NCBI GenBank assembly: GCA_018902385.1
Contig: JABSSW010000043.1
Span: forward strand, 310,001 to 374,000
Direction of reading: 5' to 3'
DNA: 64,000 bases
Source: Physcia stellaris
Taxonomy: Eukaryota > Ascomycota > Lecanoromycetes > Caliciales > Physciaceae
Part shown: positions 23,191-34,457 of the stretch, piece by piece
How the letters are laid out: each line of letters starts with the position of its first letter
Position numbering within the stretch: the first letter of the stretch is position 1
Made by a program: the position numbers and the translations under genes
Notes under the pieces: model-generated
Seen by the model: the letters and a program-made list of their open reading frames with translations, nothing else
What the model was told of the DNA's origin: nothing
Databases searched by the model: none

Positions 23191-23469
23191 CATGTTGTCT
23201 CAGCTACTCAGACCCCTGGCTAGCCTAAAAGCCAGCATTGTGTAGAAGAGAAGCCCGAGCCCTACGACGCTTCGGCTACACGGCCCGAGACAAGTACTAT
23301 GTACTTACTTGATGAGCAGTGCCAAGCCATTAGTAAAGCCTCGGCCCGGCTAGACTCCAACGCGCCTGGTAGCCTTCACGGCTCCTTCACTTCTTCCTCG
23401 TGCCATTAATCGTTGCAAAAATCCAATCGCACCATCTTACCTCAGTGTCTCCTAGGCATACCAGCCAAG

Positions 23470-26400
23470 ATGGCAGATGAGGTCAAGATCGATAAACACA
23501 CCTTCAACGATCACCTTTCCCAACTTGTAACAGCTTGGAAGCATGATAAGCGATCAAATGACGCGTTGTTTGGCGGAGTCGGGTCGATTATTATTCTCAT
23601 GGGTCGAGCTGAGGAGTCCGGCTTCCAAAAGAAAAATGCGATGCACGTGAGTCGACCGTACTACAGCCATCGGGAAGAATACAGCTGACAGGTCTTCGCC
23701 CCAAGTTCTGGTTACTTGGATACGAGTTTCCTGCTACCCTGATGGTCTTTACTACGGAAGCGCTCTATATCGTCACCACTGCAAAAAAAGGTAGCCTCTC
23801 AGATCCCTCGTGCGACTACGACTACTGGACTAACATGTCCTGATCTCGTCTAGCGAAGCATCTTGAGCCTCTTAAAGGCGGGAAAATACCGTTGGAGATT
23901 TTGGTACGGGGAAAAGATGCGGAGCAGAACGCGAAGCAATTTGAGAAGTGTCTTGACCTGATCAAGGGCGCCGGTGTAGGTTCCAATTACGCTGACAACC
24001 AGGAAGCTCACTCATATGGTCGCAGAAGAAGGTTGGCGTAATCGCCAAAGATAACTCAACCGGTCCCTTCGCAGATGAATGGAAGGCAGCTCTTGGTGAC
24101 GTTTCTAAAGAGGTCGAGGAAGTCGATATCTCGACAGCTCTTTCCTCGGCAGCGCTCGCAGTGAAAGATGAAAATGAGCTGGTTGGTTAAGGGGTTTACT
24201 ATCTAGGTCTTTTCTTCGTGCTAATTGTCCCTAGCGATCAATGCGCAATGCCTCCAGGGCGTGTACAGGTCTCCTTGCCGAGTACTTTGTTGAAGAGATG
24301 TCCCAGATTCTAGATGAGGAGAAAAAGGTGACGCACGACCAACTTGCATCGAAAGTCGAGAACAAAATCGACGATCCCAAATTCTTTACGAGTTTGAAGT
24401 CTAAGCTACCTGCAGACTTCGACTCTAGCCAAGTGGACTGGGTTTACGGTCCAGTGATTCAGAGCGGAGGCAGCTACGATATGAAGTTGACCGCGACATC
24501 CGATAACAACCCTCTCCACGCCGGAACAATTATCGCTGGTCTCGGTCTCAGGTACAAAAGCTACAACTCGATAGTGGCCCGCACATATATGGTGGACCCA
24601 AATGATTCGCAAGAGAGCAACTATAAATTATTGATCAGCGTACACGAAGCTATGATTAAAGAGGCCAAGGAGGGCGTTGCTGTCAACGAACTTCACAAAA
24701 AAGCGCTCGGGATCATCCGAACCAAAAAGCCAGAGCTTGAAAAACATTTTATCAAAAGCGCTGGTGGTGGTATTGGACTAGAAATTCGAGACACTACGTT
24801 GAGCATCAATGCGAAGAATAATAGAACGCTCCAGGATGGAATGACACTTTGCATCTCTTCCGGATTTAGCGACATTGAGAATCCCAAACCTCAGGATAAA
24901 CAGAGTAAGACATATTCACTTTTGATCTCGGATACAATCCGTATTCGACGCGATCTGGAACCTGCGAATTTCACCGGTTCTGCGCCTTCTGACCTTGGAT
25001 CTACATCGTTCTTCTTCAAGGATGATGAAGAGGAGGAGGAGCCCGCGCCCAAAGCCAAGGCCAAAAAGATTCCAAGGTTGGTGCGGTAGCGACTGGCAAT
25101 ATCACCAAAACCAAGCTTCGAGCTGAGCGAGCAACCCAAAGCAATGACGGAGCAGAAGCTCGCCGAAAAGAGCACCAAAAGGATTTAGCACAGCAAAAAC
25201 AGGAACAAGGTCTGAAACAATATAGCGAAGCTACGGGCAATCAAAATGGTGTTGCACAGAAGAAATTTAAGACCTTCAGTTCTTACAAACGCGACGATCA
25301 ATTTCCATCCCGAGTGAAAGACCTCCTAATCGTGGTAGACGTCAAAGCATCAACGGTAGTATTACCAATCATGGGACGTCCAGTGCCCTTCCATATCAAT
25401 ACGATCAAGAATGCTAGCAAGAGTGACGAGGGCGACTATGCCTATCTTCGGATCAACTTTCTGTCACCTGGGCAAGGTGTTGGGAGGAAAGACGACCAGC
25501 CTTTCGAGGATGCTGCAGCACATTTCGTAAGAAGTTTAACACTTCGATCGAAAGATGCCGATCGAATGCAAGATATAGCCCAGCAGATCACTGACCTCCG
25601 GAAAAACGCAGTACGTCGAGAGCAGGAGAAAAAGCAGCTTGAAGACGTTGTTGAACAGGAGAAGCTCGTTGAGATTAGAAGTAAGTCCACCCCTCTGAAG
25701 GAAAGCTCGTACTAAGGCAATGTCTAGATCGAAAACTCACTAAGCTGGAAAATATCTTTGTGAGGCCAGCAATGGATGGCAAACGCACTACAGGAGAGGT
25801 GGAAGTACATCAAAACGGCTTACGGTATCACGATAACCGTGGCAATGTGATCGACGTCCTATTTGGTAACATCAAGCACTTATTCTTCCAGCCCTCACAG
25901 CACGAATTAATAGTCATCATTCACATCCACTTAAAGAATCCGATTATGATTGGGAAGAAGAAAGCCAAGGATGTGCAATTCTATCGCGAAGCAACCGACA
26001 TGGCATTCGATGAAACCGGCAATCGAAAGAGGAAGCATCGCTATGGGGACGAGGAAGAATTTGAGCAGGAGCAACAGGAGAGAAGGCAACGAGCTCTGTT
26101 AGACAAGGAATTCAAGGGTTGGGCGGACAAGGTTGCTACAGCCGCAGGAGAAGAGATTGGTGGTGTCGACGTTCCATTCCGGGAACTCGGTTTCAACGGA
26201 GTTCCCAACCGATCAAGCGTTCTGTGTCAGCCGGCAACGGATTGTCTTGTACAGCTGACGGAGCCGCCTTTCATGGTTTTGACACTCGACGAGATCGAGA
26301 CTGTACATCTGGAACGTGTTCAGTTCGGCCTTAAGAATTTCGACATGGTCTGTGTCTTCAAAGATTTCCATCGACCACCAGTACACATCAATACCATCCC

Positions 26401-26815
26401 CGTAGAGTGTCTGGAAGGGGTTAAAGATTGGCTCGATTCGGTGAACATCCCCTTCTCCGAGGGTCCTCTCAACCTGAACTGGGGCACTATCATGAAAACG
26501 ATTACTGCAGATCCGCATCAGTTCTTCGTGGACGGAGGCTGGTCGTTCTTGTCAACAGAATCTGACGATGAAGACGAGGAGGAAGAGGAGGAAGAGTCAG
26601 CCTTTGAAATGTCCGAGTCCGAATTGGCAGTGTCGGATGAGTCGTCAGAAGACGAATCTGAGTTTGATGAAGATGCCTCAGCCGACGAGGGTGATGCGAG
26701 TTTGGACGATGATAGTGGGGGTGAGGATTGGGACGAGTTGGAAAAGAAAGCTAAGAAGAAGGACAGAGAAGGAGGCCTCGAGGATGAAGACAGTGGAAAA
26801 AAGAAAAGACGGTAG
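23470..26815 (+). CDS. SPT16: FACT complex histone chaperone subunit Spt16 (one apparent frameshift)
   Basis: Six exons: 23470-23646, 23706-23790, 23854-23975, 24026-24181, 24235-25680 and 25728-26815. Spt16 with Pob3 forms FACT, which reorganises nucleosomes during transcription and replication in the nucleus. Order: N-terminal aminopeptidase-like fold ([19 protein letters not shown] through the pita-bread region ending [10 protein letters not shown]), a Lys/Glu linker, middle PH-like domains ([11 protein letters not shown]-type region, [33 protein letters not shown]), then the acidic tail with long Glu/Asp/Ser runs. No catalytic metal site is expected. The frame changes at the A run 25063-25067. 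One extra A would join the two ORFs and give 1024 residues, the normal family length. No intron fits. Since Spt16 is essential, an assembly error is likelier than a true lesion. The donor of intron 4 (GTTGGT) is non-consensus. Confidence 0.95.
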
Positions 26816-27469
26816 GCTGCATTTGACAGCGTATCTTTTCACCAAGTCCACCAAGGGGTCAGGAATCATATTGGGGGTTTTCGGGCGCTCGTTCTTGTTG
26901 GGCAGAGGCACCGAGGAGCAAGGTCTAGGTCTTAGCATGTCAAGCATGCGATGATCCGAAGCGGTAGAAATTTGCTAATCTCTTGATGGATATCTTATAC
27001 CCCAGCTTGTCGAAATACAATGAGGGAGTTGGGCAGCAGTAGAATCTAAATGCAGCTACTAGTCCTAATTTCTATCATAGTTTCTGAAGGGGTTGTTGTG
27101 GCCCCCTCCCTGGCTAGATCCCTGCACAACACCTCGAAAAAGTGTTGCAACAGTCTCCATCTGTTCATGGCTTCTATCACACTGCACTCGTTGGATGCAT
27201 AGTTGGCCGATTGCATCATGTCGCCCATGTGAAGACTGCACGCATCCAAATTACATCCAATTTCCACTGTCCGCTCTTCCGTTCAATTCTGAGCACACCG
27301 TCAACAAATAACATAGAAAACCGTGGTCGCGTCAGACAACCTGGAAGCCGTATACCCACGGGTAGCGCCCATGGCCTGAAAGACTTCTTGGCTTTCCCGT
27401 ACGCTCCCAGACGTTCAAAAGCTCATCTGCCGGTTGACGGTTGAGCAACATCAAAGTGTCCGGCGAGCT
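26816..27469. other. Intergenic spacer between SPT16 and the RNase H1 gene
   Basis: About 650 bp, tail to head (both genes on the plus strand). It contains the SPT16 3' end and the RNase H1 promoter. No gene or repeat was recognised. Confidence 0.5.
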
Positions 27470-28778
27470 ATGGATGACACTGTATCGGTCAAATCCAGTG
27501 GAACGATAGCTTCGGCAGGCGCAAAACGGAAGCGTGCCAATGAGCCTAAATTCTATGCCGTGAGAATTGGCTTTGCTCCCGGCATATATCACACCTGGGA
27601 AGATTGCTTAAAACAGGTGACAGGGTATAAGAAGGCTAAATGTGTGTGCAATCATCCGAATCTTTCGCTCAGCGAAACACGGCTGATTTTTGTCGAGTAT
27701 AGTCAAATCCTTTCCCACTTTCACTGAGGCCGAGCGATTCGTTGCCGGCGAAGACAATCCCCCTGGTGCAGGCTCGACCTCTTCGCAGCCAACGAAATTC
27801 TACGCTGTCAGGAATGGACGAGTCCCAGGGATCTATACAGACTGGACCAGTGCGCAAGAGCAAATTGTGGGCTGGACGAAGCCGAAACACAAGCTTTTCT
27901 CCACACGTGTTGAAGCTCAAAGGTTCTTGGACGAAGTTGATCAGAAAGGGGTCGGACTTCCTGACGCAGCCGATCACGATGCAGTGCTCTCGACGGAGCT
28001 CTCAGCTGGAGCGGTAGCAAGCCCCGCACCAAAGAGAGCGAAGAAAGTTGTCAATGGTACAGGCAAGGTCAGGTCAGGTGCCATAGAATACAATGAGGCA
28101 GACTATGAGCCAGGAACAGGACCATTACCGCCAGGAGCCGAGGATGGATTTGACCCCAACATTGTGCTTGACCCGCAAACAGGACAAGTCCTTTACAAGA
28201 CTCAGGAACAACGACAAGCGACGAAAGCAATTGGTTTGGGAAGCTCCCAAACGGAAACGTTACGTATCCATACCGACGGTAGCTCTCTAGGTAACGGGAA
28301 GGCTGGGGCGTTCGCGGGTGTCGGAGTCTATTTTGGCCCGGGAGACGAGAGGTAGATACACGATAGGCATGGGCGAACACATAGACTACATCACTGATAC
28401 GGATGGTATAGGAACGTGTCGGAGGCACTGCCTGGCACACGACAAACCAATCAACGGGCCGAGCTGACAGCGATTCTGCGAGCGCTGGAGATCGTTCCTC
28501 GTAACCGCGACGCTAGCATCATCACCGACAGCAAATACGCCATTGACTGCGTCACGAGTTGGTATATCAACTGGAGAAAGAACGGATGGAGGACGGCGGC
28601 AGGAAAGCCGGTGGAGAACAAAGACTTGGTTGAGAGTATCCTGACGAAGATCGAGGAACGACAGAAGCTCGGTGCACGCAGTGACTTTGAGTGGATCAAG
28701 GGGCATTCAAATAACGTTGGCAACGAGGCCGCCGACCGGCTGGCGGTTGACGGAGCGCGGAAGGCAAGTAGCTCATGA
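27470..28778 (+). CDS. RNH1: Ribonuclease H1 with two viroplasmin-type hybrid-binding domains
   Basis: Three exons: 27470-27641, 27703-28351 and 28412-28778; 395 residues. It degrades the RNA strand of RNA:DNA hybrids (R-loops, primers) in nucleus and possibly mitochondria. Two N-terminal modules share KFYAVR...G-x-x-PGIY...W: residues about 26-75 (KFYAVRIGFAPGIYHTWEDC) and about 95-140 (KFYAVRNGRVPGIYTDWTSA). These are viroplasmin/hybrid-binding domains. A basic linker (PKRAKKVVNGTGK) follows. The catalytic domain starts near residue 240 with IHTDGSSLGNGKAG (first Asp), then NQRAELTAI (Glu), ITDSKYAI (Asp), and HSNNVGNEAADRLA (His and last Asp), so all active-site residues are present. An in-frame upstream ATG exists at 27434, but the ATG at 27470 gives the more usual N-terminus. 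Spliced frames fit exactly. Confidence 0.93.
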
Positions 28779-29624
28779 TGAGGTCCATGCACGACGGATG
28801 ATTCCCTATCTCGATCCTTTTCCCCTTCTCGGAAACATGAAGTGCTGTATAAGAGGTAGCTATCAGATGATGTAGCAGCTCAAGCAACGCTACGACGATA
28901 CCGAAAGACAGGTGGCTTGATGAGCAGTGCAGGCAGACAGAAGAATCATTCCATGCTGAACGCTTTGCTCTCATTGCAATACTCTCCATGATGCGAGAAT
29001 CGAAAGGCTATCAAAGATCAGATGAGACACAATCAGGATCTTTGATACAAGCGTCTTGTTGCTCCTCATGCTCCTGCTCAATCCATCAGGCTCCCACCTC
29101 GGGTCCGCTACCGGATAGCGATCTTGGCGGTCAATGTGGATTTGGAGATGGGGTAAAGTGGGACGGTAAAGTGGGCTTTAGGGGACTAAGTTGGGACTTG
29201 CAAGGGCGGGGTAAAAGTGCTTATCTTATCTATCATATCTTGCCTTGCCCGACAAGCCGACCACTTCCCGAGTCCCCTCAATTCACGTGTCACTCATCTC
29301 ATCACCACAAAAATACCTTAGATAACGAAATTCCTCATCATAAGATACCAGCTGCCCGACGCAACCGTTGTCCTTTCATAAGCATCGTCTACTCATCCAA
29401 TCAAGTGGGACTAGAAGCCAACCAGCCGTGGCTTCCCAGAACGTGGAATTCGTCCAACCAGTCCGACAGCATGGCCTCCATTGCCCAATAACATTGACGC
29501 TTGGGCACAGCTTGCTGAGCCGACTGTCGATGAACGGGGACCGCTTCTCTGGCATACCACCCATCAACCTCGATACCAGCTAACATTCGAGGAAGGCAGA
29601 TCTTGCCAATCGCTGGTGATCAGG
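28779..29624. other. Intergenic region upstream of the antiporter gene
   Basis: About 850 bp, including the RNase H1 3' end and the antiporter promoter and leader. A short upstream ORF (ATGGCCTCCATTGCCCAATAA, about 29471-29491) precedes the main start and could dampen translation. A GATA-core cluster is listed separately. Confidence 0.45.
29221..29240 (-). promoter_or_regulatory. Cluster of four GATA cores
   Basis: TTATCTTATCTATCATATCT gives four GATA cores on the minus strand within 20 bp, about 385 bp before the antiporter ATG. Fungal GATA factors (AreA/Nit2, SreA types) favour paired HGATAR sites, and the first two cores fit AGATAA. Binding is an inference from the motif only. Confidence 0.3.
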
Positions 29625-31674
29625 ATGCCGACGCTCATCCTCACCAACTTTAATATTGTCTGTGCTACCTTGGGTGGTTTCATAACACTCTTCGGCCTGG
29701 TATCCTTCCTCCTGAAGGAACGCTTGTTTCTCTCCGAGCCTCGTAGGTCCATCATCTTGACTGTCGCTTCGCTTCGAAACTCTTGGAGAAGTGCTGACGA
29801 GTCCAGTCATATCGATGTTGGCCGGCATTATCGTCTCTCCGCATGCTGCCAACTTCGTTAGGCCTCTTGACTATGCCCATGGCTCAACCGAAGACCTGGG
29901 CTACATTACCTTGTACTTCAGCCGACTTGTTCTCGGTGTGCAGCTGGTTCTGGCGGGTGTACAGTTGCCGAAGAAATATGTGACAAGGCAATGGAAGAGC
30001 CTATCGTTACTGCTTGGGCCCGGCATGTGTGCTATGTGGATATCCAGCAGCTTGCTGGTCTGGGCTATGGTGCCAAACCTGAGCTTTTTACACTCTCTTG
30101 CAATTGGCGCATGCGTCACTCCCACCGATCCCGTCCTCTCCAACTCCATTGTCAAAGGTAAATTTGCAGATAAATACATTGGCAAAGAACTTCAAAAGAT
30201 CATCATTGCCGAGTCAGGTGCCAACGACGGCTTGGGTTACCCTTTTCTGCTGCTGCCCCTGTACATTATGAAATACACAGGCGAGAATGGTTCAGGTCAA
30301 TCAGGTGGCACCGCCAAGGCCATGGGCTACTGGTTTGGTGAGACCTGGGGTTACACAATCTTGCTGAGCATAGTATACGGTGCGGCGGTAGGATGGCTAG
30401 CAAAAGATCTGCTGCGCTGGGCTTACAAGAAGGAATACGTGGACCGGGAGAGCTTCCTTGTTTTCGCCATTACCTTGGCAGTAAGTCGATTGAAAATCCA
30501 CCAGCCAAGCCTGTGTTCACCCCCCGCAGCTCTTCATAGTAGGTACATGTGGTATGATAGGAAGTGACGACGTCCTCGCGTGTTTCGTCGCAGGCAACGC
30601 ATTCACCGTCGAGTAAGTTTTCCTCTCGACTACGTGTTTCGCTGTTAATCTGTTACCTTAGTGACTTCTACCGGCTCGAAACCGAGGATGACTCCTTGCA
30701 GTCTACTATCGATATGTTGCTCAATGTGTAAGCATCTCTGTGTAACCCTGCCGTGGACCATGAAGCTTTCAAGCCACGGTATCAGCACCATGATAAAATC
30801 ATTACCCTACATACATTACAATGACTAACATCATTAGTTCTATTTTCATGTGGTACGGCGCAGTTTGCCCGTGGGCTTCATTTGCTCATTCCAACGTCAT
30901 TCCTATCTATCGCCTCATTCCCCTTGGAGTGTTGATATTACTGTTCAGACGGATACCCGAAATATTCGCCATGCATCTCCACATCAAACAAATCGAGCAG
31001 ACTCGGCAGGCTCTCTTCGTGGGATATTTCGGGCCTATCGGCGTCAGTGCAATCTTTTACTTATATATCAGCCTCGAATTTCTTCGTGAGATAACCGTTG
31101 ATGGTGAAATACGGGAAGACGCCATGAGGCTTGAGGAGGTGATGACCGTGGTCATCTGGTTTTTGGCCATGTGCAGCATTGTACGCAATTTCCCTCCGCT
31201 CTTCGATACGTTCTCAGGTTGACACGTGCATTTCAGATTGTTCATGGTCTGAGCGTTCCAGTTGGCAAGCTGGGTCAAACCATTCCCCGTACCTTGAGTA
31301 AAATCACGTCAACCAATGTCGAGGAAAGACCGGCTTTCCAACTTCGCGACCAGATTCAACGTGAAAGGCGGACGGCTGTGCCAAATGGACAGCTGGTCCG
31401 AAACCAGAACAGAGTGGATGGCCCTCAGCGACCAGTGTGGCGGATCGGCGGATCGATCATACCGCCAGGTACCCCTAAGCCAAGCTCCCCACCGGATGAG
31501 GAAGTGGGCGGTGAGACTTCTCGCAGCTCTGAATTGGTAGAAGACGCTGGCCTGAACCTCGCAAACTCATCGACTTTTGGCTCAACATGCCCCGACTCAA
31601 ATCTAGCAGGGAATCCTGGCCGTGAGGCTGCAAAGGGCTCGAACCAAAGTCGAATGGGTACCGCCCTTGAATGA
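29625..31674 (+). CDS. Plasma-membrane Na+(K+)/H+ antiporter, Nha1/Sod2 type
   Basis: Six exons: 29625-29742, 29807-30480, 30530-30612, 30662-30727, 30838-31180 and 31237-31674; 1722 nt, 573 residues, frames exact. It exports Na+ or K+ in exchange for H+ for salt tolerance and pH control. The membrane part (residues about 10-425) has 11-12 hydrophobic segments. Diagnostic motifs are VSPHAANF, ACVTPTDPVLSNSIVKGKFA (the TPTDPVL transport motif), AESGANDGLGYPFL (the Asn-Asp of the ion-binding site) and GSDDVLACFVAGNAFTVD. After the membrane part, GLSVPVGKLGQTIPRTLS is the start of the conserved C1 cytoplasmic segment. The tail is then only about 120 polar residues, far shorter than in yeast Nha1. 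The start ATG was chosen because it directly precedes the first membrane segment (TLGGFITLFGLVSFLLKER). Confidence 0.92.
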
Positions 31675-32249
31675 TCGTTGTACCGACCGCCTTCTTGCCA
31701 GGATTGATTGCAGCCAGGAGTTCATCGAGCGAGCTATAGCGAAATATCGCGGACGTCATAGACTAGATCGCTGACGTGGCGTACTATCGTAATAAAATGG
31801 AATGTCGCAGAAGCCGGGTACGCACACTCTGTGCCCGAACTCGTACAAGATCCCTTATCAAAGATCAAGGTGTTGCTATTTAGGTCACCCCGTGGTTGTC
31901 CGATCTCGTTGTTGGGGAAAGTATCTTTCTAATGGTGAGCTGCAAGATCCGGAGCATTAAGGTTGTTTGTATGGCTCGCACTGTGACCGAGGGTTTCCAC
32001 ATAATAGGCAAGAATACGACACCACCAGTTACACTGTTTTTGGGCTTAGTGCCAAGTAAAAATCAAGTATATATTATTCTACCTCTTGATTACTGTTTCT
32101 TCTGTTTCTCTTGACTTCCATCTTATCACAATATCAATACGGAAAGTTCATCGTAGCTGCATCATCAGTTTAAGTGACCATTGCCTACATACCCTTTGAT
32201 TTTGATCTAAGAATCAACCGTTATCCCACCCTGGAACCGCTACTTAAGA
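31675..32249. other. Intergenic spacer
   Basis: About 575 bp downstream of the antiporter gene. Nothing beyond a probable 3' untranslated region is recognised. Confidence 0.45.
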
Positions 32250-33373
32250 TGCTAGACTCCTCGGCACTAAAAGCAGACCCGAACACTATAAGACCTTCTC
32301 CACCCTCTAGCCTCTGTTCTGTCTCTTCTAACGAGAGTCTCCGCCCTTCATCGGATACCAACACCGGATACAGCCCACTAGACGAAGAAAAACAATGCCG
32401 CAGTCTACCAAACTTCTACCTAGCTTCCCTTTATAGAGTGCTACGACATTGTCAATTACGCCGCAAAAGAGCTCGAATGCATCAGCTTTACAATCCTGCA
32501 GGATAATGACCCAGCAATCCTCGAAGAACACGAAAAAGTTCCCTTGAGCAGGTAGAGCTCAGTTGGACCAGCATGCAGCTCTATGGCCACTACCCAGCTT
32601 CACGGGAACCAGGCCCGGAGTGGCTACGGGATACTATCAGAGAACCAATTCGAGACTGGCTACCGGATATTCGTCATCTTAATTTGCATGGGAATAAAAC
32701 CACGGCAGTGGCCGCTTCTAAACCTTTCAATGAAGCAGCCACTCTGCAAGCGCAATGCAATACGAGGAGCTGAGACGCAAGCTCAAAAGCTTTGCGATGG
32801 AGATGGTAAAGAGCAACGTGTTTCTTCACAACAATCTCCCTGGAGATCTATTATTGTCAAAGAAGAGATCAGTAAACGATTGAAAGCTGATCTGGAAGCG
32901 GCCCAGGCAGGGATTGCTTGGGAGGCTAAAGATGACTCGAGAGTCAGCGGCGAAGTTCTCGAATATACGTTTGATCAAAAGTGCAAGGAGCATGCATAGT
33001 GTAATTCACGAAACTGTGGGGTCAGGATCGCAACCGGAAACATGTAGATTCGCTACGATCCTCGTCGACGTTTCTTCCTCCCGCGGGCCATCGGAGGCCG
33101 ACAGTGCAAGCACCTGGAGGCCGACATCCAAGCAAGCTGCCTTTCAGGAGAAGGATTGGGCTCAGGACAACAGAAAAGCCCACGTACCTCCGGGCAAAGG
33201 AAAGCATTGTCCTAAAGAGATGGAGAAACAGGAGGGTCAGTATCAAGGGCGCAATAGCAGGCATCCTCCCTTTCCGCGCAAACATGGACTCGTCCACCGT
33301 CCGACCTGCATCGCGGGCCACTCAAAATAAAAACGTTGAACCGCAGAACAGCCTCTTGGAGATCGGCCATTGA
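32250..33373 (+). pseudogene. Unidentified gene in broken frames (decayed, or mis-assembled and spliced)
   Basis: Consecutive frames on the plus strand each look protein-like but never join into one ORF: MLDSSALKADPNTIRPSPPS near 32250; ECYDIVNYAAKELECISFTI near 32435; SWTSMQLYGHYPASREPGPE near 32563; LKSFAMEMVKSNVFLHNNLP near 32780; ADLEAAQAGIAWEAKDDSR near 32888; and RAKESIVLKRWRNRRVSIKG near 33202. One change could be an intron (donor after 32402, acceptor TATAG at about 32436). The change near 32540 is at a run of C, like the breaks in PFKFB and SPT16. I recognise no family. It could be a real gene of about 350 residues with several sequence errors, or a young pseudogene. The composition is like the neighbouring genes, not like the AT block. 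Confidence 0.4.
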
Positions 33374-33576
33374 GGACAAGAATGGGGATCACCCATCATT
33401 ACCATCATCGAAACCACTACTTTTTGTATATCAACCATATGGTTGAGCTTGCCACATACTCAATGCTCTTCTAATGAGGTATTTCAGAGAAAGAAGAAGT
33501 TCTTTTCAACAGAGCTGTTAGCCCAGTCCTAGGAATGCTCCAATTTTTCAGTGCTCGCCACTTGCTACGCGTTTAT

Positions 33577-34264
33577 ATCGAAATGGTAATGGCGAACCTT
33601 GGTAGTTATAGTCAAAGCACTGTTCTCCTAGAAAGTCCAGAGTCTGAAAGGACAGCCCCAGCTCGTCAAGATAGATATTACCAGTCCGTTGAGCAGTTTT
33701 CAGGCTACCAAGGGTCACTGGCGAACGGGTGAGTCACACTGCAATACGTACTAGAAGTTCCATGCGACTTGCTCGAGCCGTAGAGCAAAAATGCATGAGC
33801 ACATGAGAGATGTTGGAATCCCATCATGGGTGTAAGGTCGATTCCGTAATAATCGCCGTGGTTCCAGCCCAAGGTTTTTCCTATACTTCTGTGCGTCGCT
33901 GTGTTTGAAACTTCTTGTGTGAGGAAGATCTCTGCTTCTAAATCGCTGTGCTAAGGCACATTGGCTGTAATGCGAGAAGAATTAGATACATTCGTGGATC
34001 AGGACCGCACTGCATTTCGTCAAGAGAGGCCCCGAGTTTTAGTGTCCCATGATTGATCTGATAAATGAGCAGGATGTTTGTGGCACGCGGACACGAGACT
34101 CATCAGATAGAGCATCACATCTCCCACCTGACGGTTCCCCTTCAGGGCACACTCGTCCGTTCTGCTTGTCCAAGCTCTTCATTGTGTCCATTCTCCTGAT
34201 GTCGGTCATCTTCGCGGCGACTTGCTTCGTCAGTCTGCGACAATGGACAAAGGCTAAGTTTTAG
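33577..34264 (+). other. Possible small gene with a C-terminal membrane segment
   Basis: An ORF at 33577-33732 (starting MVMANLGSYSQSTVLL) ends at a good donor (GG then GTGAGT at 33729). Further on, 34049-34264 encodes a polar stretch followed by a hydrophobic segment (LFIVSILLMSVIFAATCFVS) and a short basic tail. They could be exons of one small tail-anchored protein, but I could not find an acceptor giving the correct phase. No family is recognised. Chance ORFs are an equal possibility. Confidence 0.22.
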
Positions 34265-34457
34265 GGTGCCGCCGCCTCGCGGGGTGTATTTATGAACTGC
34301 TATCCTATCGATTCCCCTTTCCTGGATGATTCGCTTGGACTGGCAATAGAAGTGTGTATATACCCAAGTCTTTTGGAACCTCTACAGCAAAGCTCCGTGC
34401 ACGTTAGTATATAGCATCCGCAACTCTCAATCTCCTCGTTTTGTCCAGGTTGTAAAC

